From: Lachnospiraceae bacterium
GTDB lineage: Bacteria; Bacillota; Clostridia; Lachnospirales; Lachnospiraceae
Reading direction: 5' to 3'
Length of the DNA: 46,951 nucleotides
Assembly (NCBI GenBank): GCA_003507655.1
Contig: DNUZ01000011.1
Coordinates: 108,958-155,908, forward strand
Shown: piece by piece, positions 35,928-45,546 of the stretch
Numbering within the stretch: the first letter of the stretch is position 1
How the letters are laid out: each line of letters begins with the position of its first letter
Translations under genes and position numbers: made by a program
Notes under the pieces: generated by a model
The model's input: the letters and a program-made list of their open reading frames with translations, nothing else
The model's database searches: none
Told to the model about the DNA's origin: nothing

Positions 35928-37232
35928 TTAAATCTTGTTAAATGGATTCGTATATTTGGCTGCTTCCTTCATCTCTTCTTCAATCCGAAGAAGCTGATTG
36001 TATTTTGCGACACGCTCACTCCGGCATGGTGCTCCTGTTTTTATCTGCCCTGCATTGACCGCTACGGCAAGGTCTGCAATAAAAGAATCCTCTGTCTCCC
36101 CGGAACGATGGGAGATCACTGCACGAAATGCATTTTTCTGAGCTAATTCAATCGCATCCATTGCCTCTGTCACCGTACCGATCTGATTTACTTTGATCAA
36201 AATGGCATTGCCGGTATGAAACTTAATTCCTAAATCCAGACGTTTGGTATTCGTCACAAACAGATCGTCTCCGACTAACTGGACACGGTCGCCTAAACGC
36301 TTTGTCATTGCTTTCCAGCCATCCCAGTCATCCTCGTCTAACCCGTCTTCGATCGAGATGATCGGGAACTCTTCGATCAGTTCCTCATAGTATGCGATCA
36401 TTTCATTCGTATCCCTTAAAACTTCTTCGTCTTTTAACTTTCCTTCGCCCTCAAAGTGATACATCCCGTCCTCTTCACAGTATAGCTCACTTGCCGCTGC
36501 ATCTATTGCAATTTTAAAATCTGTCCCTGCCTCGTAACCTGCCGCCTCGATCGCTTTGACAATAAACTTCAGGACTGCCTTTGCATCCGGCAGATCCGGA
36601 GCAAAACCACCCTCGTCCCCAACACCTGTGGCATAATTTTTTTCTTCTAATAACCTCTTTAAATTGTGATAGACTTCGGCACATTTACGCAGTGCATCCG
36701 AAAAATCCTCTGCCTGCACCGGCATGATCATAAATTCCTGAAAATCCACGGTATTCGCCGCATGCTTTCCGCCGTTTAAAATATTCATCATCGGAACCGG
36801 GAGCAATCTTGTGTGACAGCCTCCAAGATAACGGTAAAGTGGGATCTCTAACGCATTTGCCGCCGCTCTTGCCACTGCCATAGAGACTGCTAACATCGCA
36901 TTGGCACCAAGATTGACTTTATTTTCCGTGCCATCTAAAGCGATCATCTTTGCATCGATATTTTCCTGTTCTAATACATTCATACCGATGATTTCTTTTG
37001 CGATCCGTTCATTGACATGACGCACGGCATTCTGTACGGCAAGTCCAAAATATTCTGTGGTACCGTCGCGCAGCTCTACTGCTTCAAACCGTCCGGTACT
37101 CGCACCGGATGGGACAGCGGCACTTCCCACAATATAATCGGATACCTTTACTTCTGCTTCAATGGTCGGATTTCCTCTGGAGTCTAAAATCTGTCTTGCT
37201 TTTACTTCTGTAATCGGATAAAAACTGTTCAT
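35928..37232 (-). CDS. eno: enolase
   Basis: Converts 2-phosphoglycerate to phosphoenolpyruvate. 434 residues. Conserved parts: [33 protein letters not shown], metal ligands in [13 protein letters not shown] and [10 protein letters not shown], catalytic Lys in [14 protein letters not shown], and [18 protein letters not shown]. It is set apart from the gap-pgk-tpiA-gpmI run by the purine genes. RBS GAGGAAGAG. Confidence 0.98.
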   Translation of the reverse strand: MNSFYPITEVKARQILDSRGNPTIEAEVKVSDYIVGSAAVPSGASTGRFEAVELRDGTTEYFGLAVQNAVRHVNERIAKEIIGMNVLEQENIDAKMIALDGTENKVNLGANAMLAVSMAVARAAANALEIPLYRYLGGCHTRLLPVPMMNILNGGKHAANTVDFQEFMIMPVQAEDFSDALRKCAEVYHNLKRLLEEKNYATGVGDEGGFAPDLPDAKAVLKFIVKAIEAAGYEAGTDFKIAIDAAASELYCEEDGMYHFEGEGKLKDEEVLRDTNEMIAYYEELIEEFPIISIEDGLDEDDWDGWKAMTKRLGDRVQLVGDDLFVTNTKRLDLGIKFHTGNAILIKVNQIGTVTEAMDAIELAQKNAFRAVISHRSGETEDSFIADLAVAVNAGQIKTGAPCRSERVAKYNQLLRIEEEMKEAAKYTNPFNKI

Positions 37233-37286
37233 ATCTCTTCCTCACTCTTTTTTCTGTTATCCTGTCCGATTCATTCAAAATTATGC

Positions 37287-37326
37287 AAAAAAACGGCAAC
37301 TCTCTAAAGATCATTGCCGTTTTTTT
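37287..37326. terminator. terminator downstream of purB
   Basis: AAAAAACGGCAA ... TTGCCGTTTTTTT, an inverted repeat with A and T runs on both sides, between purB and eno. Strong minus-strand terminator; it could act both ways. Confidence 0.9.
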
Positions 37327-37387
37327 AATCTGTTCTCTATGCTGTTATTTTTGCCGCTTTACGATTTTGCTGCGATATCCTGTCCTT

Positions 37388-38839
37388 TTATACGTTGATT
37401 TCAACCTCTACGCCAAGCAGGTCTTTGCGTTCTTCTAATGCCGGTTTTATGACATTTTCTAAGAATGCGGTTACCTGGATCGGTGCTCTTCCCACATATT
37501 TTGCAGGGTCCATAGATTTTTCTAATTCTTCTAAGGTCAGATTGAATGCCGGATCTGCTGCAATCAGTTCTAAAAGATTGTTGTCTTTTCCTTCCTCTTT
37601 GACATTCTTTCCTGCCTCCATGGAAAGCTGACGGATCTTTTCGTGCATCTCCTGACGGTTACCTCCATTTTTTACGGCATCCATCATAATATTTTCGGTT
37701 GCCATGAACGGAAGCTCTGCCATCATGTGTTTGCGGATAACCTTATCATATACTACCAGTCCGTCTACGACGTTCAGACATAAATCTAAAATACCGTCAA
37801 TGGCAAGGAAGCCTTCCGGAATGCTTAAACGCTTGTTTGCGGAATCGTCTAACGTTCTCTCAAACCACTGTGTTGCGGATGTGATCGCCGGATTTAAGGC
37901 ATCGATCATCACATAGCGGGAAAGAGATGCGATACGCTCACTCCGCATCGGATTTCTCTTATATGCCATCGCGGAGGAACCGATCTGGTTTTTCTCAAAT
38001 GGCTCTTCTACTTCTTTTAAGTGCTGGAGCAGACGGATATCATTTGACATCTTATGCGCACTTGCTGCAATGCCTGCTAAAACATTTGCTACTCTGGTAT
38101 CTACTTTTCTTGAATAGGTCTGACCGGATACCGGATAACATTCTGCAAATCCCATTTTTTTCGCGATCATCGGATCGATCTTATCGATGGTTTCCTGATC
38201 TCCTGCGAATAACTCCTGAAAACTTGCCTGTGTTCCTGTCGTTCCTTTAGAGCCTAAGAGTTTTAAGCTGTTCTGTACATACTCTAAATCCTCTAAATCC
38301 ATTAAAAATTCCTGCATCCAGAGTGTTGCACGTTTTCCTACGGTAGTCGGCTGTGCCGGCTGGAAATGTGTAAATGCCAGTGTCGGCAATTCTTTATATT
38401 CGTCTGCAAATTTTGCAAGTTCATCGATCACATTGACTAATTTTTTACGGACTAATTTCAGTGCCTCGTTCATGACGATAATGTCCGTATTGTCACCCAC
38501 ATAACAGGAGGTTGCTCCTAAATGAATGATACCTGCTGCCTTTGGGCACTGCTGTCCATAAGCATACACATGGCTCATAACATCATGGCGTACTAACTTT
38601 TCACGCTCTTTTGCCACTTCATAATTAATATCCTCGGCATTTGCCTTTAACTCATCGATCTGCTCCTGTGTGATGACCGGTTTTCCATTCTCGGAAAGAC
38701 CTAATTCCATTTCTGTCTCTGCAAGCGCGATCCAGAGTTTTCTCCAGGTACGGAATTTCATATCAGGTGAAAAAATATACTGCATTTCTTTGCTTGCATA
38801 ACGCTCTGAGAGCGGACTGTTATATCTATCTGTTGACAT
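37388..38839 (-). CDS. purB: adenylosuccinate lyase
   Basis: Cleaves SAICAR and adenylosuccinate, two steps of purine synthesis. 483 residues, the longer variant of the family (many bacterial enzymes are 430-460). The fumarase/aspartase signature is SSAMAYKRNPMRSERIASL, with catalytic-site segments HLGATSCYVGDNTD and TSPxxxK-like region TTVGKRATLW. Last gene of purC-purF-purB; terminator follows. Confidence 0.96.
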   Translation of the reverse strand: MSTDRYNSPLSERYASKEMQYIFSPDMKFRTWRKLWIALAETEMELGLSENGKPVITQEQIDELKANAEDINYEVAKEREKLVRHDVMSHVYAYGQQCPKAAGIIHLGATSCYVGDNTDIIVMNEALKLVRKKLVNVIDELAKFADEYKELPTLAFTHFQPAQPTTVGKRATLWMQEFLMDLEDLEYVQNSLKLLGSKGTTGTQASFQELFAGDQETIDKIDPMIAKKMGFAECYPVSGQTYSRKVDTRVANVLAGIAASAHKMSNDIRLLQHLKEVEEPFEKNQIGSSAMAYKRNPMRSERIASLSRYVMIDALNPAITSATQWFERTLDDSANKRLSIPEGFLAIDGILDLCLNVVDGLVVYDKVIRKHMMAELPFMATENIMMDAVKNGGNRQEMHEKIRQLSMEAGKNVKEEGKDNNLLELIAADPAFNLTLEELEKSMDPAKYVGRAPIQVTAFLENVIKPALEERKDLLGVEVEINV

Positions 38840-38896
38840 AGGTGTCTCCTTTCGTATATGGGGTATCTGCTTTATATGGTTATGATTGAACTATGA

Positions 38897-40345
38897 TTAT
38901 CGCTCAAAATCTCCGCGGATATCCTCTTTTGGTGGTTCCATCGGATATTTTCCTGTAAAGCATCCTTTACAGATGGACAATCCGTCTACTAACTCTTCTA
39001 ATCTCGGAATCTCTAAGTAACCTAAAGAATCTGCTCCGATGACATCCCGGATCTCTTCTATTGTCCGGTTATAGGCGATCAGCTGCTCTCTTTCCGGAAT
39101 ATCTGTTCCAAAATAGCAAGGCCATAAGAATGGCGGGGAGGAAATCCGTACATGTACTTCTGTTGCCCCCGCATCTCTTAACATACGAACAATGCGGTCA
39201 GAGGTTGTTCCACGCACAATGGAATCGTCTATCATGATGACGCGTTTTCCTTCTACTGCCTCTTTCAGTACATTCAGCTTGATTTTTACGCTGGATTCAC
39301 GATTGCTCTGTTTTGGCTTGATAAAGGTCCTTCCAACATAGCCATTTTTTACAAATGCCGTTCCATACGGGATTCCCGATTCCATGGCATATCCAAGTGC
39401 TGCCGCATTTCCCGATTCCGGCACGCCTACGACTAAGTCTGCCTCTACCGGTGAATCCATTGCTAAAAATCTGCCTGCTTTAATTCTGGAATCATAGACT
39501 CCGATCCCATCGATCTGGCTGTCCGGTCTTGCAAAATAAATATATTCAAAAATACAACGTGCCTGTTTTTCTTTCTCTAAACACATCGTGGTATCGGATA
39601 CGATTCCTTTTTCCGGCGTGATCGTAACCACCTCACCCGGCAGCACATCACGGACAAATTCTGCTCCGAGTGTGTCTAAGGCACAGCTTTCCGATGTTAA
39701 AATATAGGCATTGTCTCTTTTTCCGATACAGAGCGGTTTAAATCCATATGGATCTCTTGCGCCGATCAGTTTTCTGGGACTCATGACAACCAGTGCAAAA
39801 GCCCCCTGAATCTTTTGTGCTGCTCTTCGCACTGCTTCTTCTACGTTATCGGAATTAAGGCGTTCCCTTGCGATATGATAAGCAATGACCTCTGAATCGA
39901 TCGTTGTCTGGAAAATCGCTCCGGTATACTCTAATTCTCTGCGAAGCTCATTTGCATTGATCAGGTTTCCGTTGTGAGCTAATCCTAAGGTTCCCTTCAC
40001 ATAGTTCAACACCAATGGCTGTGCATTCTCTCGTGTGGAGGCTCCGGCTGTAGAATAGCGGACATGACCGACTCCGATATCTCCTTTCATGGACTCTAAA
40101 ATATCCTGAGTAAAGACTTCATTCACCAGTCCCATATCCTTATGTGTGGTCACTTTTCCTTTCGGTCCGTCTGTCTTGCTGACTGCAATACCACAGCTCT
40201 CCTGTCCGCGGTGCTGCAATGCAAATAAACCATAATAGATCGTGGAAGCCACATCATGTCCATCAAAATCATACATTCCAAAGACGCCACATTCCTCATG
40301 CAGATCATCCCACGGTGTATTTTTTTCTAATTCTTTATTCTTCAT
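38897..40345 (-). CDS. purF: amidophosphoribosyltransferase
   Basis: First committed step of purine synthesis: makes phosphoribosylamine from PRPP and glutamine. 482 residues. An 18-residue propeptide precedes the N-terminal nucleophile Cys19 (HEECGVFGMY). The PRPP loop is VIMIDDSIVRGTTSDRIV. Cysteines of the B. subtilis-type [4Fe-4S] cluster appear in ARCIFEYIYFARPDS, PPFLWPCYFGTD and SICKGCFTGKYP, pointing to an oxygen-labile enzyme that is matured by cluster insertion and propeptide removal. Confidence 0.97.
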   Translation of the reverse strand: MKNKELEKNTPWDDLHEECGVFGMYDFDGHDVASTIYYGLFALQHRGQESCGIAVSKTDGPKGKVTTHKDMGLVNEVFTQDILESMKGDIGVGHVRYSTAGASTRENAQPLVLNYVKGTLGLAHNGNLINANELRRELEYTGAIFQTTIDSEVIAYHIARERLNSDNVEEAVRRAAQKIQGAFALVVMSPRKLIGARDPYGFKPLCIGKRDNAYILTSESCALDTLGAEFVRDVLPGEVVTITPEKGIVSDTTMCLEKEKQARCIFEYIYFARPDSQIDGIGVYDSRIKAGRFLAMDSPVEADLVVGVPESGNAAALGYAMESGIPYGTAFVKNGYVGRTFIKPKQSNRESSVKIKLNVLKEAVEGKRVIMIDDSIVRGTTSDRIVRMLRDAGATEVHVRISSPPFLWPCYFGTDIPEREQLIAYNRTIEEIRDVIGADSLGYLEIPRLEELVDGLSICKGCFTGKYPMEPPKEDIRGDFER

Positions 40346-40423
40346 AAAGTTTTAACCTTTCACTACCCGGCTGTCTTTAGACCACCGGTATTCTTCTTAC
40401 TGCCTGAAATTCTCTATGCAGAA

Positions 40424-41302
40424 TTAATCGAATTTTGTACCAGTCAGCAATTCATAAGCCTCTTTATATTTGTCTACGGTTTTTGTGACAACTTCTTCCG
40501 GCAGCAGATAATCACTGTCCGGATTTGCTTTTAACCAGTCTCTGACAAACTGTTTGTCAAAGGATGGCTGGGATTTTCCTGCTTCATATCCCTCTAATGG
40601 CCAGAATCTGGAGCTGTCCGGTGTGAGCATTTCATCTCCAAGCACTACGTTTCCGTTCTCATCTAAACCGAACTCAAACTTGGTATCTGCAATGATAATG
40701 CCTTTGCTCAATGCATACTCTGCACATTTTTTATACAGTGCAATGGTACAGTCCTTGATCTGATTTGCATAATCGGTACCTTTTCCCGGATAGATCTCCT
40801 CTAAGATCTCTACGCTTCTTTCAAAGGAAATATTTTCATCATGCAGTCCGATCTCTGCTTTGGTACTTGGTGTATAGATCGGTTCCGGCAGCTTGTCTGA
40901 CTCTTTTAAGCCTTCCGGTAATGTAATCCCACAGACTGTTCCGTTTTCCTTATAACTCTCCCATCCGCTTCCTGTAATATATCCGCGCACGATGCACTCG
41001 ATCGGAAGCATCTCTAACTTCTTGCACATCATGCTGTTTCCGTCAAATTTTTCCTGCTGGAAAAATTCCGGCATATCTTTCACATCAACGGAAAGCATAT
41101 GGTTTGGTACGATATCTTTCGTAAAATCAAACCAGAACTTAGACATCTGTGTTAAGATCGCACCCTTCTGGGTAATCTGATTCTTTAAAATGTGGTCAAA
41201 TGCTGAGATTCTGTCTGTCGCTGTGATAATGAGGCTTTCTCCGATATCATATACCTCGCGTACTTTTCCTTCTTTAATTGGCAAAAATTCCTGTGTACTC
41301 AT
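40424..41302 (-). CDS. purC: SAICAR synthetase
   Basis: ATP-dependent addition of aspartate to CAIR. 292 residues from the ATG giving MSTQEFLPIKEGKVREVYD; AAAATGGAGGACGAC places the ribosome binding site before this ATG, so the earlier ATG (MEDDM) is unlikely. Signature parts: EGKVREVYDIGESLIITATDR-type N-terminus (family 'GKVRDVYD'), MLPIECIVRGYITGSGW and KFEFGLDENG. First gene of the purine run, with its own promoter. Confidence 0.96.
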   Translation of the reverse strand: MSTQEFLPIKEGKVREVYDIGESLIITATDRISAFDHILKNQITQKGAILTQMSKFWFDFTKDIVPNHMLSVDVKDMPEFFQQEKFDGNSMMCKKLEMLPIECIVRGYITGSGWESYKENGTVCGITLPEGLKESDKLPEPIYTPSTKAEIGLHDENISFERSVEILEEIYPGKGTDYANQIKDCTIALYKKCAEYALSKGIIIADTKFEFGLDENGNVVLGDEMLTPDSSRFWPLEGYEAGKSQPSFDKQFVRDWLKANPDSDYLLPEEVVTKTVDKYKEAYELLTGTKFD

Positions 41303-41362
41303 GTCGTCCTCCATTTTCTATGCTTTCCATAACTTAAACTCTGTTTACATACTACAGGAAAA

Positions 41363-41392
41363 ATTATAATACAGGGCGTTTTGGAAAGTCAA
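41363..41392 (-). promoter_or_regulatory. promoter of purC-purF-purB
   Basis: Minus strand TTGACT (41387-41392), 18-base spacer, TATAAT (41363-41368). The leader of about 60 bases is too short for a purine riboswitch; none is seen. Confidence 0.82.
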
Positions 41393-41499
41393 CGGATTTG
41401 ACCGGAGTTGTGTTTTTCCGGGTGTAGAAAATTCTGATATTTTTATTAGTTTTTTTGTGTAATTTCTTCCATTTATAAGTTGTACTAATAACTATGTTA

Positions 41500-41549
41500 T
41501 AAAAACCCTGAAACTCCAAAACCATTTCGGGATTTTGAAATTCCAGGGT
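41500..41549 (-). terminator. terminator of gpmI
   Basis: Long minus-strand hairpin beginning CCCTGGAATTTC and closing with TTTCAGGG, followed by TTTTTAT. It ends the glycolytic run about 40 bases after gpmI. Confidence 0.85.
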
Positions 41550-41587
41550 CTGCTTTTCATCCTATATAGTTTTGACGAGCGATCGTC

Positions 41588-43129
41588 TTATTTTTTAATC
41601 AACAGGGATTTTCCGGTCATCTCTGCCGGCTGTTTCATTCCCATGGTCTCGATCAGAGTTGGTACGATATCTGCTAAGCATCCGCCATCTCTTAAGGTGT
41701 ATGCAGGATCATAGTTTACTAAGATAAATGGTACCTGATTGGTGGTATGTGCGGTAAACGGAGCACCTGTCTCGTAGTCGATCAACTGCTCTGCATTTCC
41801 GTGGTCTGCACAAATGAACATTACACCATCGACTTCTTTGATCGCCTCTACTGCTTTTCCGACACATTCATCTACTGCTTCTACCGCCTTAATCGCAGCT
41901 TCTTCTACTCCGGTATGACCTACCATATCCGGGTTTGCAAAGTTGATGATGATAACATCATATTTATCGGAACGGATGGCTGTTGTCAATTTATCGCATA
42001 CTTCGTAAGCACTCATCTCCGGTTTTAAGTCATAGGTAGCAACCTTTGGAGAATTTACTAAGATTCTGTCTTCTCCCTCATTCGGTTCTTCTACACCACC
42101 GTTGAAGAAGAAAGTTACATGTGCGTATTTTTCTGTCTCTGCAATACGGGCCTGTGTCATATGATTTGCTGCAAGCCACTCACCGAATGTATTGGTTACG
42201 GCAACCTTCGGGAATGCCACAAATTTATTCGGGATCGTCGGATCATAATCGGTAAAGCATACAAAGGTTGTCTTAATTCTTGCACCTCTGTCAAATCCCT
42301 TGAAATCATCATCGCAGAAGCATCTGGTGATCTCTCTTGCACGGTCCGGACGGAAGTTGAAGAAAACAACAGAATCGTTATCTTTAATAGTTGCAACCGG
42401 AGCACCGTTTTCCATAACTACGGTTGGTTTTACGAACTCATCTGTCTCATCCTTGTCATAGGACTGCTGAATTGCTTCCGGTCCACTTGCAGCGGTCTGT
42501 CCCTCGCCTTTTGTCAGTGCATCATATGCTAATTTTACACGGTCATAGTTGTTATCTCTGTCCATTGCATAGTAGCGTCCGGAAACAGATGCGATCTTAC
42601 CTACGCCGATCTTTTTCATTTCATCCTCTAATGCAATTGCAAAATCTTTTCCGCTTGCAGGCGGTGTATCACGTCCGTCTAAGAAGCAGTGTACATATAC
42701 ATTGGATAATCCGTTTCTCTTTGCTAACTCTAATAAGCCATAGAGGTGTGTATTGTGGCTATGTACACCACCATCGGATAAGAGTCCGAAGAAATGAAGG
42801 TCACTGTTATTTTTCTTGCAGTTCTCTACTGCTTTTAAAAGTGCCTCATTCTCAAAGAATGTTCCCTCTTCAATATCTTTTGTAATTCTTGTCAGTTCCT
42901 GATATACAATACGTCCGGCTCCCATGTTCAGATGTCCTACCTCAGAGTTACCCATCTGTCCATCCGGAAGTCCTACTGCTAAGCCACTGGCATTACCCCT
43001 TACAAACGGATACTCTTTCATCAGCTTGTCCATAACCGGAGTCTTAGCCTCTGCTACTGCATTTCCTTTTGTGGTCTTATTCAGACCATATCCATCTAAA
43101 ATCATTAATACGGTTGGTTTTTTACTCAT
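41588..43129 (-). CDS. gpmI: 2,3-bisphosphoglycerate-independent phosphoglycerate mutase
   Basis: Interconverts 3- and 2-phosphoglycerate using two Mn2+ ions. 513 residues from the ATG giving MSKKPTVLMILDGYG, with GAGGAA seven bases upstream. Asp12 (LDGYG) and the phosphoserine Ser62 (QMGNSEVGHLNMGAGR) are in place; further metal ligands in FADHGNAE-type ICADHGNAEQLID and AHTTNQVPFI. Last gene of gap-pgk-tpiA-capA-gpmI. Confidence 0.97.
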   Translation of the reverse strand: MSKKPTVLMILDGYGLNKTTKGNAVAEAKTPVMDKLMKEYPFVRGNASGLAVGLPDGQMGNSEVGHLNMGAGRIVYQELTRITKDIEEGTFFENEALLKAVENCKKNNSDLHFFGLLSDGGVHSHNTHLYGLLELAKRNGLSNVYVHCFLDGRDTPPASGKDFAIALEDEMKKIGVGKIASVSGRYYAMDRDNNYDRVKLAYDALTKGEGQTAASGPEAIQQSYDKDETDEFVKPTVVMENGAPVATIKDNDSVVFFNFRPDRAREITRCFCDDDFKGFDRGARIKTTFVCFTDYDPTIPNKFVAFPKVAVTNTFGEWLAANHMTQARIAETEKYAHVTFFFNGGVEEPNEGEDRILVNSPKVATYDLKPEMSAYEVCDKLTTAIRSDKYDVIIINFANPDMVGHTGVEEAAIKAVEAVDECVGKAVEAIKEVDGVMFICADHGNAEQLIDYETGAPFTAHTTNQVPFILVNYDPAYTLRDGGCLADIVPTLIETMGMKQPAEMTGKSLLIKK

Positions 43130-43192
43130 ACTCAATTCCTCTTTTCTTATCACTTTCAGACTTATCTTAAAACAAATCTACACATTTTTCAA

Positions 43193-44614
43193 CTACTTCG
43201 ATAAATTTGTTACATATCCTTCTTCATCTATGGAAACATCCTTTGAAAGTCCCCGCATAAAATCCAAAACCTCTGTCCTTTGGCTTCCCTCGGTCAGGAG
43301 TCTGGTCCTCGTTCCCGACTGGATACATGGCAAAAATCGCAAACGGATGCTTCCGTCTTTTTGTATCCGAACCTGCGCCACTCCGGTATCTAAAGTCTTG
43401 TTATTAAACCAGAAATTTCCCAGACTGTAGAGAACCGGTACGTCCTCTATATAAGCAACTCCCTGTAAACAATGCGTGTGTCCTCCAATGATCACATCGG
43501 CTCCTGCACTTACAAATGCTTCCGCTAATTCCTTCTGGTCTGCTCCATAGGAATGATTTCCTTCCGTTCCCCAATGCGGATATACAATGACAATATCACT
43601 GTTACTCTTTGCTTCGCGGATCACTTCCGTAAATTTGTCAGGCTTTAAGGTCTTTAACACTCCGGGACTGTCTTTCGTTGCTTCTTTTGTATAGGAATAC
43701 GAACGTTCTATCTGTGTTGCAGCTACTATTGCAATTTTTCTGCCATTTGCAATAAAATAAACAATTTTTTCTGCTTCTTCTAAATTTCTTCCGGCTCCCA
43801 CATAGGGTATCTGTGCCTGCTCTAGTGTATCCATTGTATCTAACAGTGCTTCTTCTCCATAATCATAAACATGATTATTTGCAAGGGAAACAATATCCGC
43901 ACCAAGCTGCTGTAACACTTCCACGCGGGATGGCGCCGCCCGGAACGTATATGCCTTTCCGGCTAACGGTGTTCCTCTGTTACTATAGGTAAATTCGTTG
44001 TTGATCAGCAAAATATCCGCACTTTGCAGTTCTAACATTAAATCTGATGACAGACAATCATAAATCCCATTTGCCTGTTTGTCCATGAAGACGGTCGTAG
44101 ACCAGCCCTCCGAGAGATTAATGTCTCCGGTAAAATCAAGCACCGTTTCTTCTCCCGCACATTCCTTGTCATAGATATTCTCCAGCAATTCCGACTGATA
44201 TCCGGTATCTCTGCAATAGTAAATCCATAGTACCTGCATCGTATTACCGGTCAGTGTATACCATAGATTCGGATCCTGATTTTCCTTTTCTACTTCATCT
44301 GCTACTTTTTTTAATGTCTCATCTCCGTATTTAGAATGAAACCATGCTAAAAAGTTTTCATTAATCGGGCGATTGCTGATAAATTCTTTTTGGCACTTTT
44401 CTAAAATTGTATCATATTCTGTCTGCAGATCTGACCTTGCTCCTGCTTCCTGTTCCTTGTCAGCTTCTGCTTTTTGCCCATCTGCCTGTGCAGTTGTCTG
44501 CTTCGTACCTTCATTTTTTTGTTTTAAGTACCATGTTCCTGCAAAATATCCTGCTGCTAAGATCACAAGAAGGATACTTAAAATGATCCCTGCCTTTTGA
44601 AGCCTTCGTTTCAT
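43193..44614 (-). CDS. capA: CapA-family putative metallophosphatase
   Basis: 473 residues: short basic N-terminus, one membrane helix (about 9-27, IILSILLVILAAGYFAG), a Gln/Glu/Lys-rich linker (about 30-65), a region of about 100 residues, and a CapA/PGA_cap domain. Visible motifs: LDFTGDINLSEGW (metal-binding Asp), LLINNEFTYSNRGTP, SLANNHVYDYGEEAL, VYPHWGTEGNHSYG and VIIGGHTHCLQG. CapA was described for poly-gamma-glutamate capsule anchoring or synthesis, but many homologues have unknown jobs; no capBC is present here. It sits between tpiA and gpmI in the same direction and looks co-transcribed. The domain is outside the membrane. Confidence 0.9.
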   Translation of the reverse strand: MKRRLQKAGIILSILLVILAAGYFAGTWYLKQKNEGTKQTTAQADGQKAEADKEQEAGARSDLQTEYDTILEKCQKEFISNRPINENFLAWFHSKYGDETLKKVADEVEKENQDPNLWYTLTGNTMQVLWIYYCRDTGYQSELLENIYDKECAGEETVLDFTGDINLSEGWSTTVFMDKQANGIYDCLSSDLMLELQSADILLINNEFTYSNRGTPLAGKAYTFRAAPSRVEVLQQLGADIVSLANNHVYDYGEEALLDTMDTLEQAQIPYVGAGRNLEEAEKIVYFIANGRKIAIVAATQIERSYSYTKEATKDSPGVLKTLKPDKFTEVIREAKSNSDIVIVYPHWGTEGNHSYGADQKELAEAFVSAGADVIIGGHTHCLQGVAYIEDVPVLYSLGNFWFNNKTLDTGVAQVRIQKDGSIRLRFLPCIQSGTRTRLLTEGSQRTEVLDFMRGLSKDVSIDEEGYVTNLSK

Positions 44615-44656
44615 AGGTTCCTCTCAAGTTTCTTTTCTCTGCGTTTGTCTTTAACT

Positions 44657-44692
44657 GTAATAAGCAGCGATGTAAACACCGCTGCTTATTAT
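44657..44692 (-). terminator. hairpin after tpiA
   Basis: AATAAGCAGCG-loop-CGCTGCTTATT, an 11-bp stem, 20 bases past the tpiA stop on the minus strand. The T tract is short (TTATTAC), so partial termination or mRNA end protection is possible. Confidence 0.65.
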
Positions 44693-44710
44693 GATATATC
44701 ATCGTTATGA

Positions 44711-45460
44711 TTATTTGTAGTTTACGATCTTACCAAAGTCAGCTTTGAGGGATGCTCCTCCAACTAAACCACCGTCAATGTCAGGTTTTGCAAATAACTC
44801 TGCTGCATTTCCTGCATTTACAGATCCGCCGTACTGGATACGGATCTCTGCTGCTGTTGCATCGTCATATACCTCTGCGATGCATGCACGGATTGCTGCA
44901 CATACTTCTTCTGCCTGATCAGATGTAGCTGTCTCACCTGTTCCGATAGCCCAGATTGGCTCGTAAGCGATTACGGCTGTCTTAGCCTGGTCTGCTGTTA
45001 CATTCTGGAATGCGATCTTGATCTGCATACGGATCCAGTCAATGTAGATGCCCTGTTTTCTCTGTGTTAAAGACTCACCACAGCAGATGATTGGTGTAAT
45101 ACCATGCTCAAATGCTTTTAATACTTTTTTGTTTACAGTCTCATCTGTCTCTGCAAAGTATTCTCTTCTTTCAGAATGTCCTAATATAACGTATTTTACG
45201 CCTGCATCTACTAACATATTTGGAGAAATTTCTCCTGTGTATGCTCCGCTCTCCTCAAAGTACATGTTCTCAGCACCGATGTTGATGTTTGTACCTTTTG
45301 CTGCTTCCATAGCAGGGATGATGTCGATAGCCGGTACGCAGAATACTACGTCTACGTCATCATTTTTTACTAATGGAGTTAACTCCTTTACTAATGCTAC
45401 TGCCTCGCTTGGAGTCTTGTTCATTTTCCAGTTACCTGCAATAATTTTCTTTCTTGCCAT
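44711..45460 (-). CDS. tpiA: triosephosphate isomerase
   Basis: Interconverts dihydroxyacetone phosphate and glyceraldehyde-3-phosphate. 249 residues from the ATG giving [21 protein letters not shown] precedes it, and the longer frame has no ribosome binding site. Catalytic Lys12 (NWKMN), His in [12 protein letters not shown], Glu in [12 protein letters not shown], and phosphate-loop GGSVNAGNA and GGLVGGASL. Full length. Confidence 0.98.
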   Translation of the reverse strand: MARKKIIAGNWKMNKTPSEAVALVKELTPLVKNDDVDVVFCVPAIDIIPAMEAAKGTNINIGAENMYFEESGAYTGEISPNMLVDAGVKYVILGHSERREYFAETDETVNKKVLKAFEHGITPIICCGESLTQRKQGIYIDWIRMQIKIAFQNVTADQAKTAVIAYEPIWAIGTGETATSDQAEEVCAAIRACIAEVYDDATAAEIRIQYGGSVNAGNAAELFAKPDIDGGLVGGASLKADFGKIVNYK

Positions 45461-45494
45461 TGTTCTATTCTCCTTTTTTGTATGTATTGATCCT

Positions 45495-45536
45495 ATAAAA
45501 AAACAAGGAAGTTCGTTCTTCACTACACGCGAACTC
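45495..45536 (-). terminator. possible attenuator between pgk and tpiA
   Basis: Minus strand GAGTTCG ... CGAACTTC hairpin with TTTTTTT five bases beyond it. The stem is short (6-7 bp) and the gap before the T run weakens it; it may tune tpiA relative to pgk. Confidence 0.4.
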
Positions 45537-45546
45537 GCTAAATATC

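Noticed and set aside
41303..41500. Purine riboswitch ahead of purC
   Set aside because: The leader after the predicted promoter is about 60 bases and lacks the three-helix purine core.
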